Below are positions 34,563-47,300 of a stretch of DNA of 64,000 bases, one piece after another. The translations under genes and the position numbers were made by a program. This stretch comes from Talinum fruticosum (lineage: Eukaryota; Streptophyta; Magnoliopsida; Caryophyllales; Talinaceae). The notes beneath the pieces are model-generated. The model made no database searches. It was given only the letters and a program-made list of their open reading frames with translations, and had not been told where the DNA came from. The first letter of the stretch is position 1; every line of letters starts with the position of its first letter. The DNA is taken from the NCBI GenBank assembly GCA_021018815.1, contig JAITYX010000034.1:3410001-3474000 (forward strand), in the 5' to 3' direction.

Positions 34563-36240
34563 TGTTGATTAATGTCAATCTCATGACCAGACACATGTCC
34601 AAAGTCAAGGATGACACAAATCAACCTTAGTTTATGCTTTGTTAGCTCATTTTTTGCCCTAAATTTTCATTGTTTTTGATCTTCTAGTTGAAGGTGTTTA
34701 TAACAATTTTGGGGATGTGTCTTATATTCTTGGACTTCTTAATGAGTCTAGTTTAATTCACCATAATTATTTTTGGCTTTTGTGTTATAGTTTTTGACTT
34801 ATCAGTCATTGAGTGCACCTATAGTAGATTGAGCCAATCTACGTGGTTAACTTAATTCAGTTGGTTAAGCTAATTAACTCTTTAGTTTTGGGATTTTATT
34901 AATTGGGAATTAATGTTGACATACTGCTGCTTATTTCCAACTCCCTGCCTTTCAAGTTAGAGCCTTCTCACTTGATTTTTCAAGCAGCTTAAAAGGGTCA
35001 ATAATTGGCTGAATCAGTCCCATCTGGCTTGTCTGTTTTCTCTTCTCTCTAAAATCTGCAACGACTGGAATATCAGGCCACTTGACTTCCTTGGTAGTTG
35101 GTTTTCTTCCCTTGGAGGTTTCCTTGACAAGGAGAGAAGAATAATTGGACTAAAAGTGGGCGACTACTCATCCTTCATTGGCCAGTCGAAATTCAGTTGC
35201 CAACGTGCTGGAGTTTTTTATTTTTTTGCCGGCTTGTTTGTTTAATTACTTATGCAGCTCGTATTTATTATGCTCTATGTCTTAGCCTCTATTAACTTGT
35301 ACTTAGCATAGCTTAGCTTAAGATTATTGCATTTTTGTTTTTAAGCTTGTTTTGGACATCATCAAGAAGCTTGGCTATACCTTCTATTCAGTTAAAGACC
35401 TGTTGAATGAAAAAATAAGTCGAGACCCATCTAGACTTTTTTAAAAAATCTTTTAGCCAATTTCATGCGTTGGATTTGTTTAGAGTAGAAACTTTAATCT
35501 AAATATTGGTGATTTAATCTTTATGCATTTAGAGGGTGTCCCTCTTGGGTTAAGTAGTGGATTACCTTTAGTTTAATTTTAGTTCGGGTGGTGGTTGACC
35601 TACACCTCGTTCATATCCAGTTACCTTCCGGCACTAGTCGCTAGTTGACACTTGATGTAGTCGCTCACTAGTCGGCATTGCCCATTACTCTATCAACCGC
35701 AACCAAACACGTCCAGCTACTAGCCTTTGTCATCCGCTAGCTATCGCTCACCAATGCACGCTGAACGCTTGAGCGTTTGTCTAGTGTCCACCTTCCACCT
35801 CTTGCTGCTCGCCATCACCACACGCTATCGCTAGTGCCCAGCGCCTAGCGCTGTCCAACGATAGCCTAGCGGTTGCCTTCTCTTCCTTGTCTTCTTGGTA
35901 GCGTCCAGCATCGCCCATCTTCTCGGCAGCATCTATCACTTGTCATCCGCCACACGCTAGCTCATCCAACTCCTTGCTCACTAGCGCCAGCTTCCATCGC
36001 CCAGAGTAACACTCTTCCTCGTCTACCCCTTCTCGGTAGACACCGAATCTCACCTAACAAGTTTAATTCCCGATTCCCAATTTTCCGAGTGGTGTTGCCC
36101 CCTAGCGCCACGCATCAGCTGGGTTGCAGAGTATGGTGCTCTCGGCTACCCTATTTGATAAGCAGAGGCAACCATTCTAAGAACCTAGAAGCTTGGTTCC
36201 CAAGTCTTCACTTATTTGTACTGTTAGAGTCTATGTAATA
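34563..36240. other. Unclassified repeat-like DNA
   Basis: T-rich until about 35560, then a C/T-rich part with many CTAGTCG and CGCTAG words (35600-36010), which looks like decayed LTR or leader sequence of an unplaced retroelement. A 121-codon plus-strand frame at 35873-36238 is Ser/Pro-rich low complexity and matches no family I know. No primer-binding site or target duplication was found. Confidence 0.35.
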
Positions 36241-37261
36241 AATTGTAAATGTTTAGGGTTTATCAAATTAATTTAATCAATAAATGGTCCAACGTTTAGG
36301 CTTAAATAGTTTATATTAACAACTAGCAAAATGAAACATGGAAAATAAAAGGAGAAAGTATCGTATAGAAGAAAGTATCGTATAAAAACAAAGTATCATT
36401 TAATTCAATCCATCTACATAGCTTATTTTATTGCAAGAAAATCTAGATTGTGAATATTAATTTTAATTCCAATGTGTCCTTGCATGTCAATTCCATTTCA
36501 AAAAGTATGTAATTGCCTGCCTCAACAAAAATGGTGTACATGGATATGTCTAATAAATTAAAAAGGGAAAATATAATATAAACTGTGTATAATGCACTCA
36601 GTAAAAACATAATTTTTGTTTATGAAGAGATAATTATGAATAGTGAATATCAAAATTTATATTTAAATAAAAAGTTACCTTAAAAAGATGTTTTACATCA
36701 AAAAGTTTTTCTTTTAAAAATGTTATACATATTTCAATATAATTATTAAAATCTAAGAAATTTATAAACATGTAGGTATCTTATATTTTTTAATGGTAAT
36801 GTTCTTCAAAAATATTTTCAAGCTACATGTTTATAGAAAAGGTCTTCGACCTACTAAGTTCATAGAAATCGGTAACATAAAAAAATAAAATACTCATATT
36901 ATTTTTTATGAAGTAGTAATGCAATATGGAGTAACAATTTATTAGGTTATTCAATCAAAATTCAAAACAAAAGAAAAAGAAACATAAATAGAAAAAAAAA
37001 TCAATCCATAATGTAAGTAATGTTTGCAAATTTATCCTCCTTGATAATGTTAAGAACTTATGGAATATAGGTATGCTTAACAAAATATTACATTAGTTAT
37101 CCAAAAAATAAACAAAATATTACATTAACGTATGGAATTTAACGGGTATGGGTACAAGTACATTAAAAATTCAAAGCATATCAATTTGCAGTAATAGATA
37201 CTGATGTACACGATTATTATGATTACAACAAAAATGATTCGTTATTCATGAGAATCAATTG
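36241..37261. other. AT-rich 3' flank of the potassium transporter gene
   Basis: Very AT-rich, with no supported frame. It lies downstream of the minus-strand stop at 37262, so it should include the 3' UTR and polyadenylation region. AATAAA-like words (TTTATT on plus) occur, but none can be singled out. Confidence 0.4.
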
Positions 37262-38303
37262 TTACACATAGTATATCTGCCCAACGTTTAGTAAACTCTC
37301 ATGAGGGACATTAAAGATAACACTATTCTCCCTACAAATTTTCCTAAGAAAAGCATAAATATAATCCACAGCAATCTTTTTGTAGATCGTTGAATCTCTC
37401 CTTGCCCTCACCACAGTGTTCCCTAGAATATGCACAACCCCAGCATTCCTACAGGTATTTAGGAACTCCAATTCATCAACCTCCATTTGGCCGCTCGTCT
37501 GGCCCACCGACCTCATTACAAGGGCTGCATGTTGCAGTGGAGAGTTGACCGGCACAATTGAGTCCCCCAATTCAATTGTATGATTGACATCGGATGTTAT
37601 GTAGCTGTTGTCCAAGAGGCATTCTCTTGATTGTGTAGTTTGCTGGCCGTACACACTGCTATATTCATCGGAGTCTGTACAACCTTCCATCATGGACTCA
37701 AGCCGGACAAACAAGAAAAGGTTATGGAAGAGCTTTTTCTCAAATTCCTCATCCTTTTTATGGAGGTCTTTGTAACCATACCGCGCCACACACCGGAACA
37801 TATGGAAGCTCTTGGGTCCAATCCGCTTCACAAGAAATCTCTCGTCTTCTGGGACGGTGTAAACCGGAAGGTATTTCACACAGACGAAAACCACCACCGA
37901 ATGGATGGCTGGGAGATTCGTGATAAAGTGAGAGAAAATGTGAGGTACACCACAGGCTAGCTCAGTGTAGACAAGCCCGATTCCTGGAACCCTCACTAAA
38001 CCCAAGCTGGGACCAAGCCCGAGAATCCATGCCATTGAGACTTTACTATGCATTTCAAACTCGTAGCGCTTCACGGTTCCGTAATGCCAAACAGCCATAA
38101 TAATGAGAAAGACCCCGCGATGACTAGCGGGACCCATCCGCCTTGATTGACCTTGAACAGAACAGCAGAGAAATATATCAATTCAACTACCAAAGAAAGA
38201 ACAGTGAAGATCAGGACAGGAATCCAATGCCACCGCCACACCAACAACATAATTGGAATCATCAGGAATGTGGTTGCCAACATGACTACAACAACTGCTG
38301 TCC
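37262..38303 (-). CDS. Potassium transporter last exon (with frameshift)
   Basis: Starts [17 protein letters not shown] and covers the last membrane segments ([29 protein letters not shown]) and the cytosolic tail to the stop at 37262-37264. After [12 protein letters not shown] the frame changes between about 38107 and 38120, at the C run AGACCCCGCG on plus. Downstream, [20 protein letters not shown] and the rest of the tail read cleanly in the next frame. Confidence 0.9.
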
Positions 38304-41300
38304 CTGAAAAGGCATCATGAAAAAACAGCTCTCAGAATGGATAGATGGATACATGTCAAAGAGAGTTCAACGGTAACAAAGTTCTGTGATAACGCAAGTA
38401 GTTAGGCCTTATGTACCATCTGTCTAGTAAAAGTACGTTCTGTATTTATTCAAGCAGAAAATAATGATATCTATAATTACGTCAATATATAATTCTCTAA
38501 AGCTGCACCTGTGTATTTTCACCTATCCCAATATTTAGCGCATGTCACAGCAGAATGGTTATATCACCACATAATTGATTCAGCCTCGTTCTCATAATCT
38601 AAATCAAGGAACAAAGTCATTCGCTGTATCTAGAGTTGCATAATGCTATGCAGCAAAATCAACACTGTTAAAAGTTGCTAGATACTAAAGAAATTCCCCA
38701 GGACGTGGTGGATATGCACCTTCCACGCATAAGATCAAGGGTTTGAACTGCTATACTACCAAGACTCCGAATTGCATTCGTAACCGAAACTAACTGTAAG
38801 AGAAATATATTGAAAACAGAAATTTGGAGGAAGATTACTCAGAGAGTAGCTATAAGAATGCAGCAGAGAAGATAATCTTTTCATTCAGCTTGTGATGCTT
38901 TAAATAGTTAAAGTACACAGAAAACATGGCTTAAATTTAGCAACCACTACACCATGACTCAAAACTCAAAAACAAACTCAACAAACTAGTGAATCATATC
39001 CCTGAAATCTAGGACTCTTTAACAGAAAATGAAACAACTTAAACAGTAAAATCTATGACCCTAAATCAATTATCTAATACTCCTCCTTGCTTTAGGAGCT
39101 GCAAATTCCTTAGAAAATTGAATCTGCGAGTTGGAAGCTGTTTAGTAAATAAATCAGCAAGTTGGTCTTCACTTCTGCAATAAATTAGAGCCAGTAAACC
39201 TTTCTCAAGAAGTACAACTTGATGTTGAAATGCTTTGTCTTTCCATGAAAAATTGGGTTATTTGAAATTGCAATGGCAGCTTGATTGTCAACGAAAATCT
39301 TCGTGCCACCCTTCTCTTCCATGTGCAAATCACACATAATCTTTTTCAGCCATAGGGCCTAATTTTCTGTAGCAATGAATTCAGCCTCTCCAGTAGATTG
39401 TGCAACAATATCTTGCTTTTGGAACACCATGAAAATATTCCGAGTTGCTCGAAACAATACCCCGAGGTACTCTTCATGTCATCAACAGATCCACCCGGTC
39501 GTTGTCCGAAAACCCGTACAACTTGAAATCCTCGCACTTTTGAAATTTGACACCATAATCAATTTTACCCTTGATGTACCTCAACACTCTTTTTGCAACC
39601 TTCAAATGTATTTCACTAGGACAATGCATGAAGCGTGATAGTAGACTTGTCGCAAACATAATGTCAAGCCTAGTTGCAGACAGTAGGCATCCGATGAGGC
39701 TTACGTAGTGACCTTCCTTAACACTATCGGAACCATCATCTTTACTCAACTTTTCCTTTTTGATTCATGGGTGTACTCATAGCCTTGCATTCTTTCATCT
39801 GAAATTTCTTTAACATCTCCTTTGCATAATTTTTTTGACAAACAAATACTTCGTTTTCTGCATGCTTGGACTTCCATCCCAAGAAAATAAGTCATCAGAT
39901 TTAGGTTTGTCATTTCAAAGGCTTGCATCATTTCTTGTTTGAACTCTTCAACCAATTTAAAGATCATCAACATACGGGGACACAATAAGTATATCATTGC
40001 CCTTATGTTTCACATACGAGTGGACCCGGATACGCTTTTATTATAGCCAAGACTTAGCAAGTGTTCGTCAATTCCGGTGTACCATGCCTTGGAGCTTGCT
40101 TTAGGCCATACAAAGCCTTTTTAGTCGATACACCTTGTTTTCTTCTTTGGGATTCACGAAGCCCTCTAGCCATTGCACATAAATTTCCTCCTTTAATACT
40201 CCATTTAAAAACGCTGATTTGACATCTAGTTGGAACACTTTCCAACCTTTTTGAGCTGCAATTGCTAGCACCAATATGACTCGTGTCTAATCCGGCAACC
40301 GGAGCAAAAGTGTCGGAATAATCAACACCAAAAATTTGCGCATATGCTTTGACAACTAGTCCGGCCTTATGCATGCTTGTTGATGGAACCATCAGCATTA
40401 AGCTTTGTTCTAAACACCCATTTGACACCAATAATTTTCAGATCTTCGAGTCCGTCTACTAGTTCCCGTGTTTCATTTTTTCGAATCATCAACATCTCCT
40501 CCTCCATTACTTTCTTCCACTTTGGGTCTTTGAGAACTTCTTCATGGTCAGCCGGTTCACATATTGCCACGTTACATCTCTCATAGTATGTCCGACGGTG
40601 GCCTATAACCTCCGACAGGAGGATCATCTTCCATCTCGTTCGGCTAACGATCACTTGCTTGTTGTTCGGGTAGGCTACTCGGAGATTATGGATCTTCCAA
40701 TCCCATTTCTCCCCTTCATTAAAATGTACATCTCTACCGATGGTCATCTTTTCCGTTTGAGGGTGATAAACTTTGTAGGTTTTAGACACTCGAACCGTAC
40801 TTTGTAGGTTTTAGACACTCGAAGCTGTACCCTATAAAGATGCCTAGAATTGCCTTCTTGTCAAGCTTGTCACGTTTAGCTCGCGAAACGTGAACAAAGC
40901 ACACACAACCAAACACTTTGAGAAAATTTAATGAAGGTTTATAACCATACCAAGGTTCGAATGGAGTTTTCTCTTCCTAATCCTTTGTTAGAAGTTGATT
41001 TTGAAGGAAGACAGCGAGTGTTTGCTGCCTCCGCCCGTAAATGTTTCGGCAATTCCATCTCATGTATCATACATCCGGCCATCTCCATCACGGCACTGTT
41101 TCTTCTTTCACTAACTCCATTTTGTTGTGGAGTATAAGGCGTTGTAAGCCCGCTTCGTCGCAAAATAAATGAATTCTCGCCGACGTGTATTCCTTTCCAT
41201 TATCGGACCGTATAATCTGAATTTTGCACCCGGACTAATTTTCCACCAATTTTTGAACTTCCAAAAACTCGAGCCACCTCGGATTTGGACTTTAAGAAAA

Positions 41301-44300
41301 AAATCCAACACGTTCTTGTGAAATCATCAATAAAAAGAATGTAGTAGAGGCTACCTTTCGGAGATGTTCTTTGATGTTCTTTAAGGTCCTATAACATCGG
41401 TGTGTATTAATTGCAAGATTTTGAGAAGCCCTCCAAGTTGATTTTGGAAAAGATTTTCTCTTACGTTTACCAAATTGACGAGCGGGTAGCACAATTTGGC
41501 AAAGTTCATCGGCATTACTTGTCATTAGTGTAGGATGCCTCCTCTTCTAATGGATCAACTGTCATTAGTGTAGGATGCCTCCTCTTCTAATGGATCAAAT
41601 ATGAAGTCTGCTTCTTCTCACTCTAATCGTTATTATCTCCTTTCCATTAGCATCATAAATAATATAATATCGTCGATCTTTAAAGGATATTTCAAATCCT
41701 TTTTCAAGCAACCGTCCCATACTCAACAAATTTTGATCAATATCGGGCACATAAAGAACATCGGAGATCGTTTTTGTACCGAATTGGTTGTGATGGCTAC
41801 TGTTCCTTTCCCTTTCGCATGCGATTCTGATCTTTGAAGTTTATGTGGTCTTTAAGTCTTTGAAGAGGGTTTTGTCATATGTCATGTGGTTTGTACAACC
41901 ACTTCGTCAATCAACGAAGCTTCGGAAGAACTCTTAGCAGCCAAACACTATGCCACAAAAATCTGATCTTCTTCCTCTTCTTCACTTGCCTACAACATGA
42001 GCTTATGCTTCTTGCTTTTGGGATTTATTTTTTGCAAATTATAGCTTCATGTCCCATTTGGCTGCATTTGTTGCATTTTGCATCTGGCCTCTTCCAACAT
42101 TTGAATGGAGGATGGCCTAGTTTCCCACAATGCCTACAAGGTGGATAGTTATGCTTTGAACTTTTACCCTTGTGGTTTTAGTGGTTCCCTGTCTGCTAGG
42201 TCACTGCTAGATCCTGCACTTTTCTTGTCATTTCCTCCTCTCGTATCTTCCTTGATGCTTAGCAGGCGGGGCTCCTTCGATCGCACGTTCAACCGTACGC
42301 TCTTGTCTCATCAACCTTCGTTGTTCTTGAGGCTGTAGGGCATTGAGAAGTTCTACCAAAGTAATTTTGGACATATCTTTTGTATTTTCTAGGGTGGTTA
42401 TGGATGCTTCATAGACCTTCGGTGTTGTTACAAGAATTTTTGTACAATTCTTGAATCAGCAAACTCTGTGCCAAGTAGTCTGACCTTGTTTGCTAATGTC
42501 GAGCAATCTGTCCGAGTATTCTTTGATTGTCTCGGACTTTTGCGTCTTCAAGAACTCGAACTCCCTAATAAGATTCAGCACTTACATCCTGCGAATCCTC
42601 TCATCTCCGGCATATTCCTCTTTAAGGTAGTCCCAAACAGCCTTTGTGTTTTCAGAGACATAACTCTTGTGAAAATTTTGCTGAAACTCGTTGCAAATAG
42701 GCACGCTTTGCCCTTTGCTTTCCTGGTTCTTCTATCTTTGTTGTTTTTGATTTGGGCCATGGTAGGATTGTCGGGAAGAAGAGGAACATCAAAATCCTCT
42801 TCCACAACATCCCGTAAATCCAAGGCTTCTAGGTAGGTCTGCATTCTAACAGCCCAAAGATGATAATTTTCACCATCAAAGGAGGGAGGAGCAATCCGAG
42901 AAAAATTAGTCTCCATTCTCACGGATCCCTTAAGAAGATGGCTCTAATACCAATTTGTAAGAGAAATATATTGAAAACAGAAATTTAGAGGAAGATTACT
43001 CAGAGAGTAGCTATAAGAATGCAGCAGAGAAGATAATCTTTTCATTCAGCTTGTGATGCTTTAAATAGTCAAACTACACAAAAAACATGGCTTAAATTTA
43101 GCAACCGCTACACCATGACTCAAAACTGAAAAACAAACTCAACAAACTAGTGAATCATATCCCTGAAATCTAGGACTCTTTAACAGAAAATGACACAACT
43201 TAACAGTAAAATCTATGATCCTAAAACAATTATCTAATACTAACATCCAATTATCAACTCTTTTGTATATTAGCAACAGCTTGGAGTAATCAGCCAATAC
43301 CCCAATTCATATCAGTGCTCACACCACTTTGACTATTGCCCAAAAAGCCACCTCAACCCCTAAACACCACCCCATGCCTGCTAGGCTACTAACTGGCACA
43401 ATTGACTCGAGATCCACGTGGTACCCTGCACCTCCTCCACTACCTTCCGATTCCTGGCTCCCCTCTATCTTTTTATCGTTGTTTGGAATGAGTCTGAATC
43501 GATGGACAATTTAAATATAGGAGCTTCAAATAATGAGATCTTACTATGAAGAGCATATAGCTAACTTGATGCTTATGCAACAAGCTTAATAAGGCCAACC
43601 TCGAGGATTCTTTACATGATATTGTCAACTATTGGGAAGAGTGTCACTAACAACAAAGACATCCTGGAAAAAATAGGCAACCAGACATTAGTGTCGTACA
43701 CTCTTTTCTAATAACTAACAATGAGAACATCTCTATCTATAGTAAGAACGTAAAAGTAGGGGAAAGATGTCTCAAAGGAGAGCATCAAACTATCGGTCAT
43801 GCCAAAATTAGATTGAAGAACTATCACCAACCCCAAATTAAAAGTGAGGAAAGAACTCACCCATTAGAGATATCGACCCAAAGGCCATGCCTACTAGAAC
43901 TATTGAGTGTCGAAGGAAACCGAACGAATGTAGCCTCACCATATGTAACAATAACTACCTTTCTCTAAAGATTTCTCTTCTCATTCATAAATCTCCATAA
44001 AGTGCTTCCCATAAGTCCCTCATTGAAGAGATGTAAGTCCATAACACCTAGACGTCCTTCACCTCCTTTAAGTGCTGGCTGCTTAACAATATTTCATCTC
44101 ACCGGAGCACACTTTAAGTCACTCCCAAAAGAACTTCAAAGGAAACCAAATGAAGACGGTAACAAAACAAGAGAAGAAAGTCATACTTTTATGAGAATGG
44201 CTCAACCTTGAAGATTCAGGTATAACTTTTTATCTCTCTATAGTTTTGATTTTAAGTCATTCTAAGCTTTTAAGAAATTCATATCTAAGTTTTCATTATA

Positions 44301-47300
44301 TTCGACCCACTCGAAACCATTCATCAAGTATAACATTCATAAGCTGTGTTTCTTATCCACTCGGACACAACTTAGAACAATGGAAAGAGTAAATAATTTC
44401 TCAAACACCGAGCACTAACTTGATGTTTTAAATGAAAATAAATTACTGCGTAAATTCTACTTTCTAAGTCGGTTTATTTATTGAAATTATTTACTTGATC
44501 AAGTTTATGCATTCGATGTTTTATTCTTTTTTACTTGATCATTTTTAAGGATTGACTCAAAATGAAATTTAAATCTAATGAATATTAGACTCGGAAAATT
44601 CCATTCTTTTAGGTCGAAGATAATTAAGTGCTTAATTACTTTGAATTAATTATTATCTTTACCTAATCTTGGACCAAAGTATTTTTATACTTTGAGTACC
44701 ACTTTGATTTGCTTTTGGAGGCTGATTAAACGAACCTAATCTATTTTTGAAAAGCAAAGGCAGCCGGTTTCTAGCCGTTAAACACCAACACACATACATC
44801 AGCCATTTCGGGGACATGGGTCGGACACCGTGTCGGGATTGTTTGTTTCTAAATCCAATGAAACTTCAACTTTATGTCCAATAGTTGTTTCCACCCGCAT
44901 TTCACGAGGATTTACCACTTTTTGAGCCAAGGACCACCACACAACATTCACATCTCAACGGATCGTTTTCCGAGTGACTCGGACTAGCCGTTACAACCGC
45001 TATTGAAGCTCACCGAGTCCGAACAAATCTCAACGGCTAATCGCCTATTGTATATAAATAGAAGTTACTCCACAAAACTTGAAGATTGCTTAACACTTAC
45101 TTAGTGCATTCTTACTCAATCTTCGACTTATAACTCCAAATTTTACTTTACGAGTTGTAAAAAAGTTATGTAATCACTTCTACTCTTTTTACTTTCTTCT
45201 AAGTCCCTTGACCGAGAAAACTCACTTGTCCTCGACTATAAAGGTTATCTCGGTTAGGAAGTAGATCTTCCCTTATCTAGGAAAACTTGTAAGGGAATTG
45301 TCTAAGGGAGAAATTCCGTAAAGAGTCGGTCCTTGTAATTGTGGATTAAATTAGTGGATTTGACTTAGTGATTGATCTAGCATTGTCCATGGTCTTCTAC
45401 CCCGGGAGGGTTTCCACGTACTTCTTTGTGCCTTTCACTTTACGAGTCCAATCTAGACTCGGAATCTGTTTCTAAGTCAGCTTTGTGAAAATCAGTTTGT
45501 AATTTCAGAAAAATCTTCCATCACCCTATTCACCCACTCTACGATGATTTAATCTCTCCGAGAGCAAACCTTCAACCTGCTCCTAAAGAGAGACTTAGGT
45601 AAGAAACTGGAAAAGAACCATTAATCCAGGAAAAATGCACAAATCACATCCAACAAAAACGCACCCAGCCAACTAAATATTTGTCACGTGTGTGTCGGAC
45701 AAGCTAGAGCTCTTTGTAGGTTAACTCTCGGTTCGACACCACCTTCGACCAAGCAAGAACACATTGAAGGTTCACCATCTTCTCACTCATTATCATGGCA
45801 GACAATAGTGTAGGCAGAAAAAGATGACGGACAAAAGTGTATCGAATTCGATCAACTTGCCATAAACCCTGAGATGAGCCAAGGTGGAGACATATCCTAA
45901 CATCCTAACATGCTGGTGAAATCCTCCATGAATGAAAAAATAGAAGAGGGCAGATAGGTTTCCCTATCAAAGCCCTTAAGAAGTTGAGGAAAAAAAGAAC
46001 CACTCAAATAGAGAACCGTGGACAAGAACCAAAAAAAAGTTTGAGGAGATGCTATTATGAGTCCAACTGATCCACTTCTCTACAAAAGCGATTTTCCTAA
46101 TTGCATAAATCAGGACCTCATGATTGACATGGTCATTAGCAGTCTCGATACCAAACTATGGATAATCCTTGTGTTCCACGACTTATCCCTGAATTAATAA
46201 GCAGAATATCTAGAATTTGACAATCCTCAACGAAAGCAGTGTGCGTCTTTGAAATAAGAACCATTACGCCTCTCAATCTATGGGCTAAAACCTTTGAAAA
46301 CGACTTGTAAATATAATCGACTAAGCTGATTGGCCAGTAATCTATTTTCTCTTATGTTCTCAACATATGCTTTCTTCAGAATAAGCTAAATTTGGCATTA
46401 AGGCTACCCAAATATTTCCCTATACTTTTTCCAAAAAAAAAAAAAAAACCTTTAAAAACATTCTCATCACACACTCTCACAGTATTCTCATCACATCCAC
46501 TGATCAACTTTCGTAGTATTCCAATTGACCTAATGAAACACCACAATCAAGCCATCTAGTTCAAAGGCTTACCACCACAACAATATGAAAAGCTTAGCAG
46601 CTTCTTCCTCATTGAACAACATAAAGTGTGCAGTCGCAGTCCATCAAATTCCTGTTAGGATTTTCAACCCAATTGAAAAACTTTGTATAGGATGAACCAT
46701 CCTTAGCATAAAGCCCTAGATTTTTGTCTCCAAGAGATTTCCTCCATCAAAATAATCTTATAGCCTGATCATCACAGGAACGTTCGTCTGTCAAATTTTA
46801 TCTCCTGTGAGGCTAGAATATTCTACTCTCGCATCAGGAGAATGATAATTTCCATCAAGTTGTACCTTTTCATCTTACTTAATTTAAGCTTCTCAGTTGC
46901 ATTTCTTGAGCATCTCTTTAACAAACTCAACTGGCAAAGCTTGCAAGTTGGCCTCGTCCCACCACCCTTTGATAAGATCACAAAAACCCTCAAATACCAG
47001 GAACTTATTATCAAAGCCACATATTCTCAAACCTTAGATGAGTCTTTCTCCTCTCCAACTTCCTGTCTCTAGATGCATAGGAAATTAATCAAAGAAAGGC
47101 CTAGGCAGTCTCTTCAGGATCAAGTTCTTTTAAATAGTCTAGAAACTGCTCCTCCCAATCTGCCAATCCACAAAACAAAAAGGTCCATCCTTGACGTTGA
47201 ACAAAAAGAATCTTCTCCACACCTAGACCAAGTGAAATCTCGCCCTCATGAAGGAAGACAGAACACATAATAATTAATCAAATCATGACATGCAGCCACT

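Larger units (their letters stand above)
38795..43239 (-). mobile_element. Ty1/copia element with TA...CA ends
   Basis: 4445-bp element on the minus strand, inside the 10.3-kb intron and in the same orientation as the host gene. It has short LTRs (285 and 284 bp) differing at about ten sites (roughly 97% identical by eye), a primer-binding site, gag, pol and a polypurine tract. On the element's own strand the LTRs begin TATTAG and end CTTACA, so the first dinucleotide is TA rather than TG in both copies. The target duplication CTAAC is exact. gag and pol are broken by frame shifts although the LTRs look young. Confidence 0.9.

Noticed and set aside
35873..36238. A 121-codon plus-strand frame
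   Set aside because: Ser/Pro/Leu-rich low complexity in C/T-rich repeat-like DNA, with no family match or promoter context.
37631..37960. A 109-codon plus-strand frame
   Set aside because: Antisense shadow of the potassium transporter last exon.
46430..46450. A poly(A) run suggesting a retro-pseudogene tail
   Set aside because: It is on the strand opposite to the surrounding LINE and lies inside it between the linker and reverse transcriptase. It is more likely a T-rich tract of the decayed LINE.
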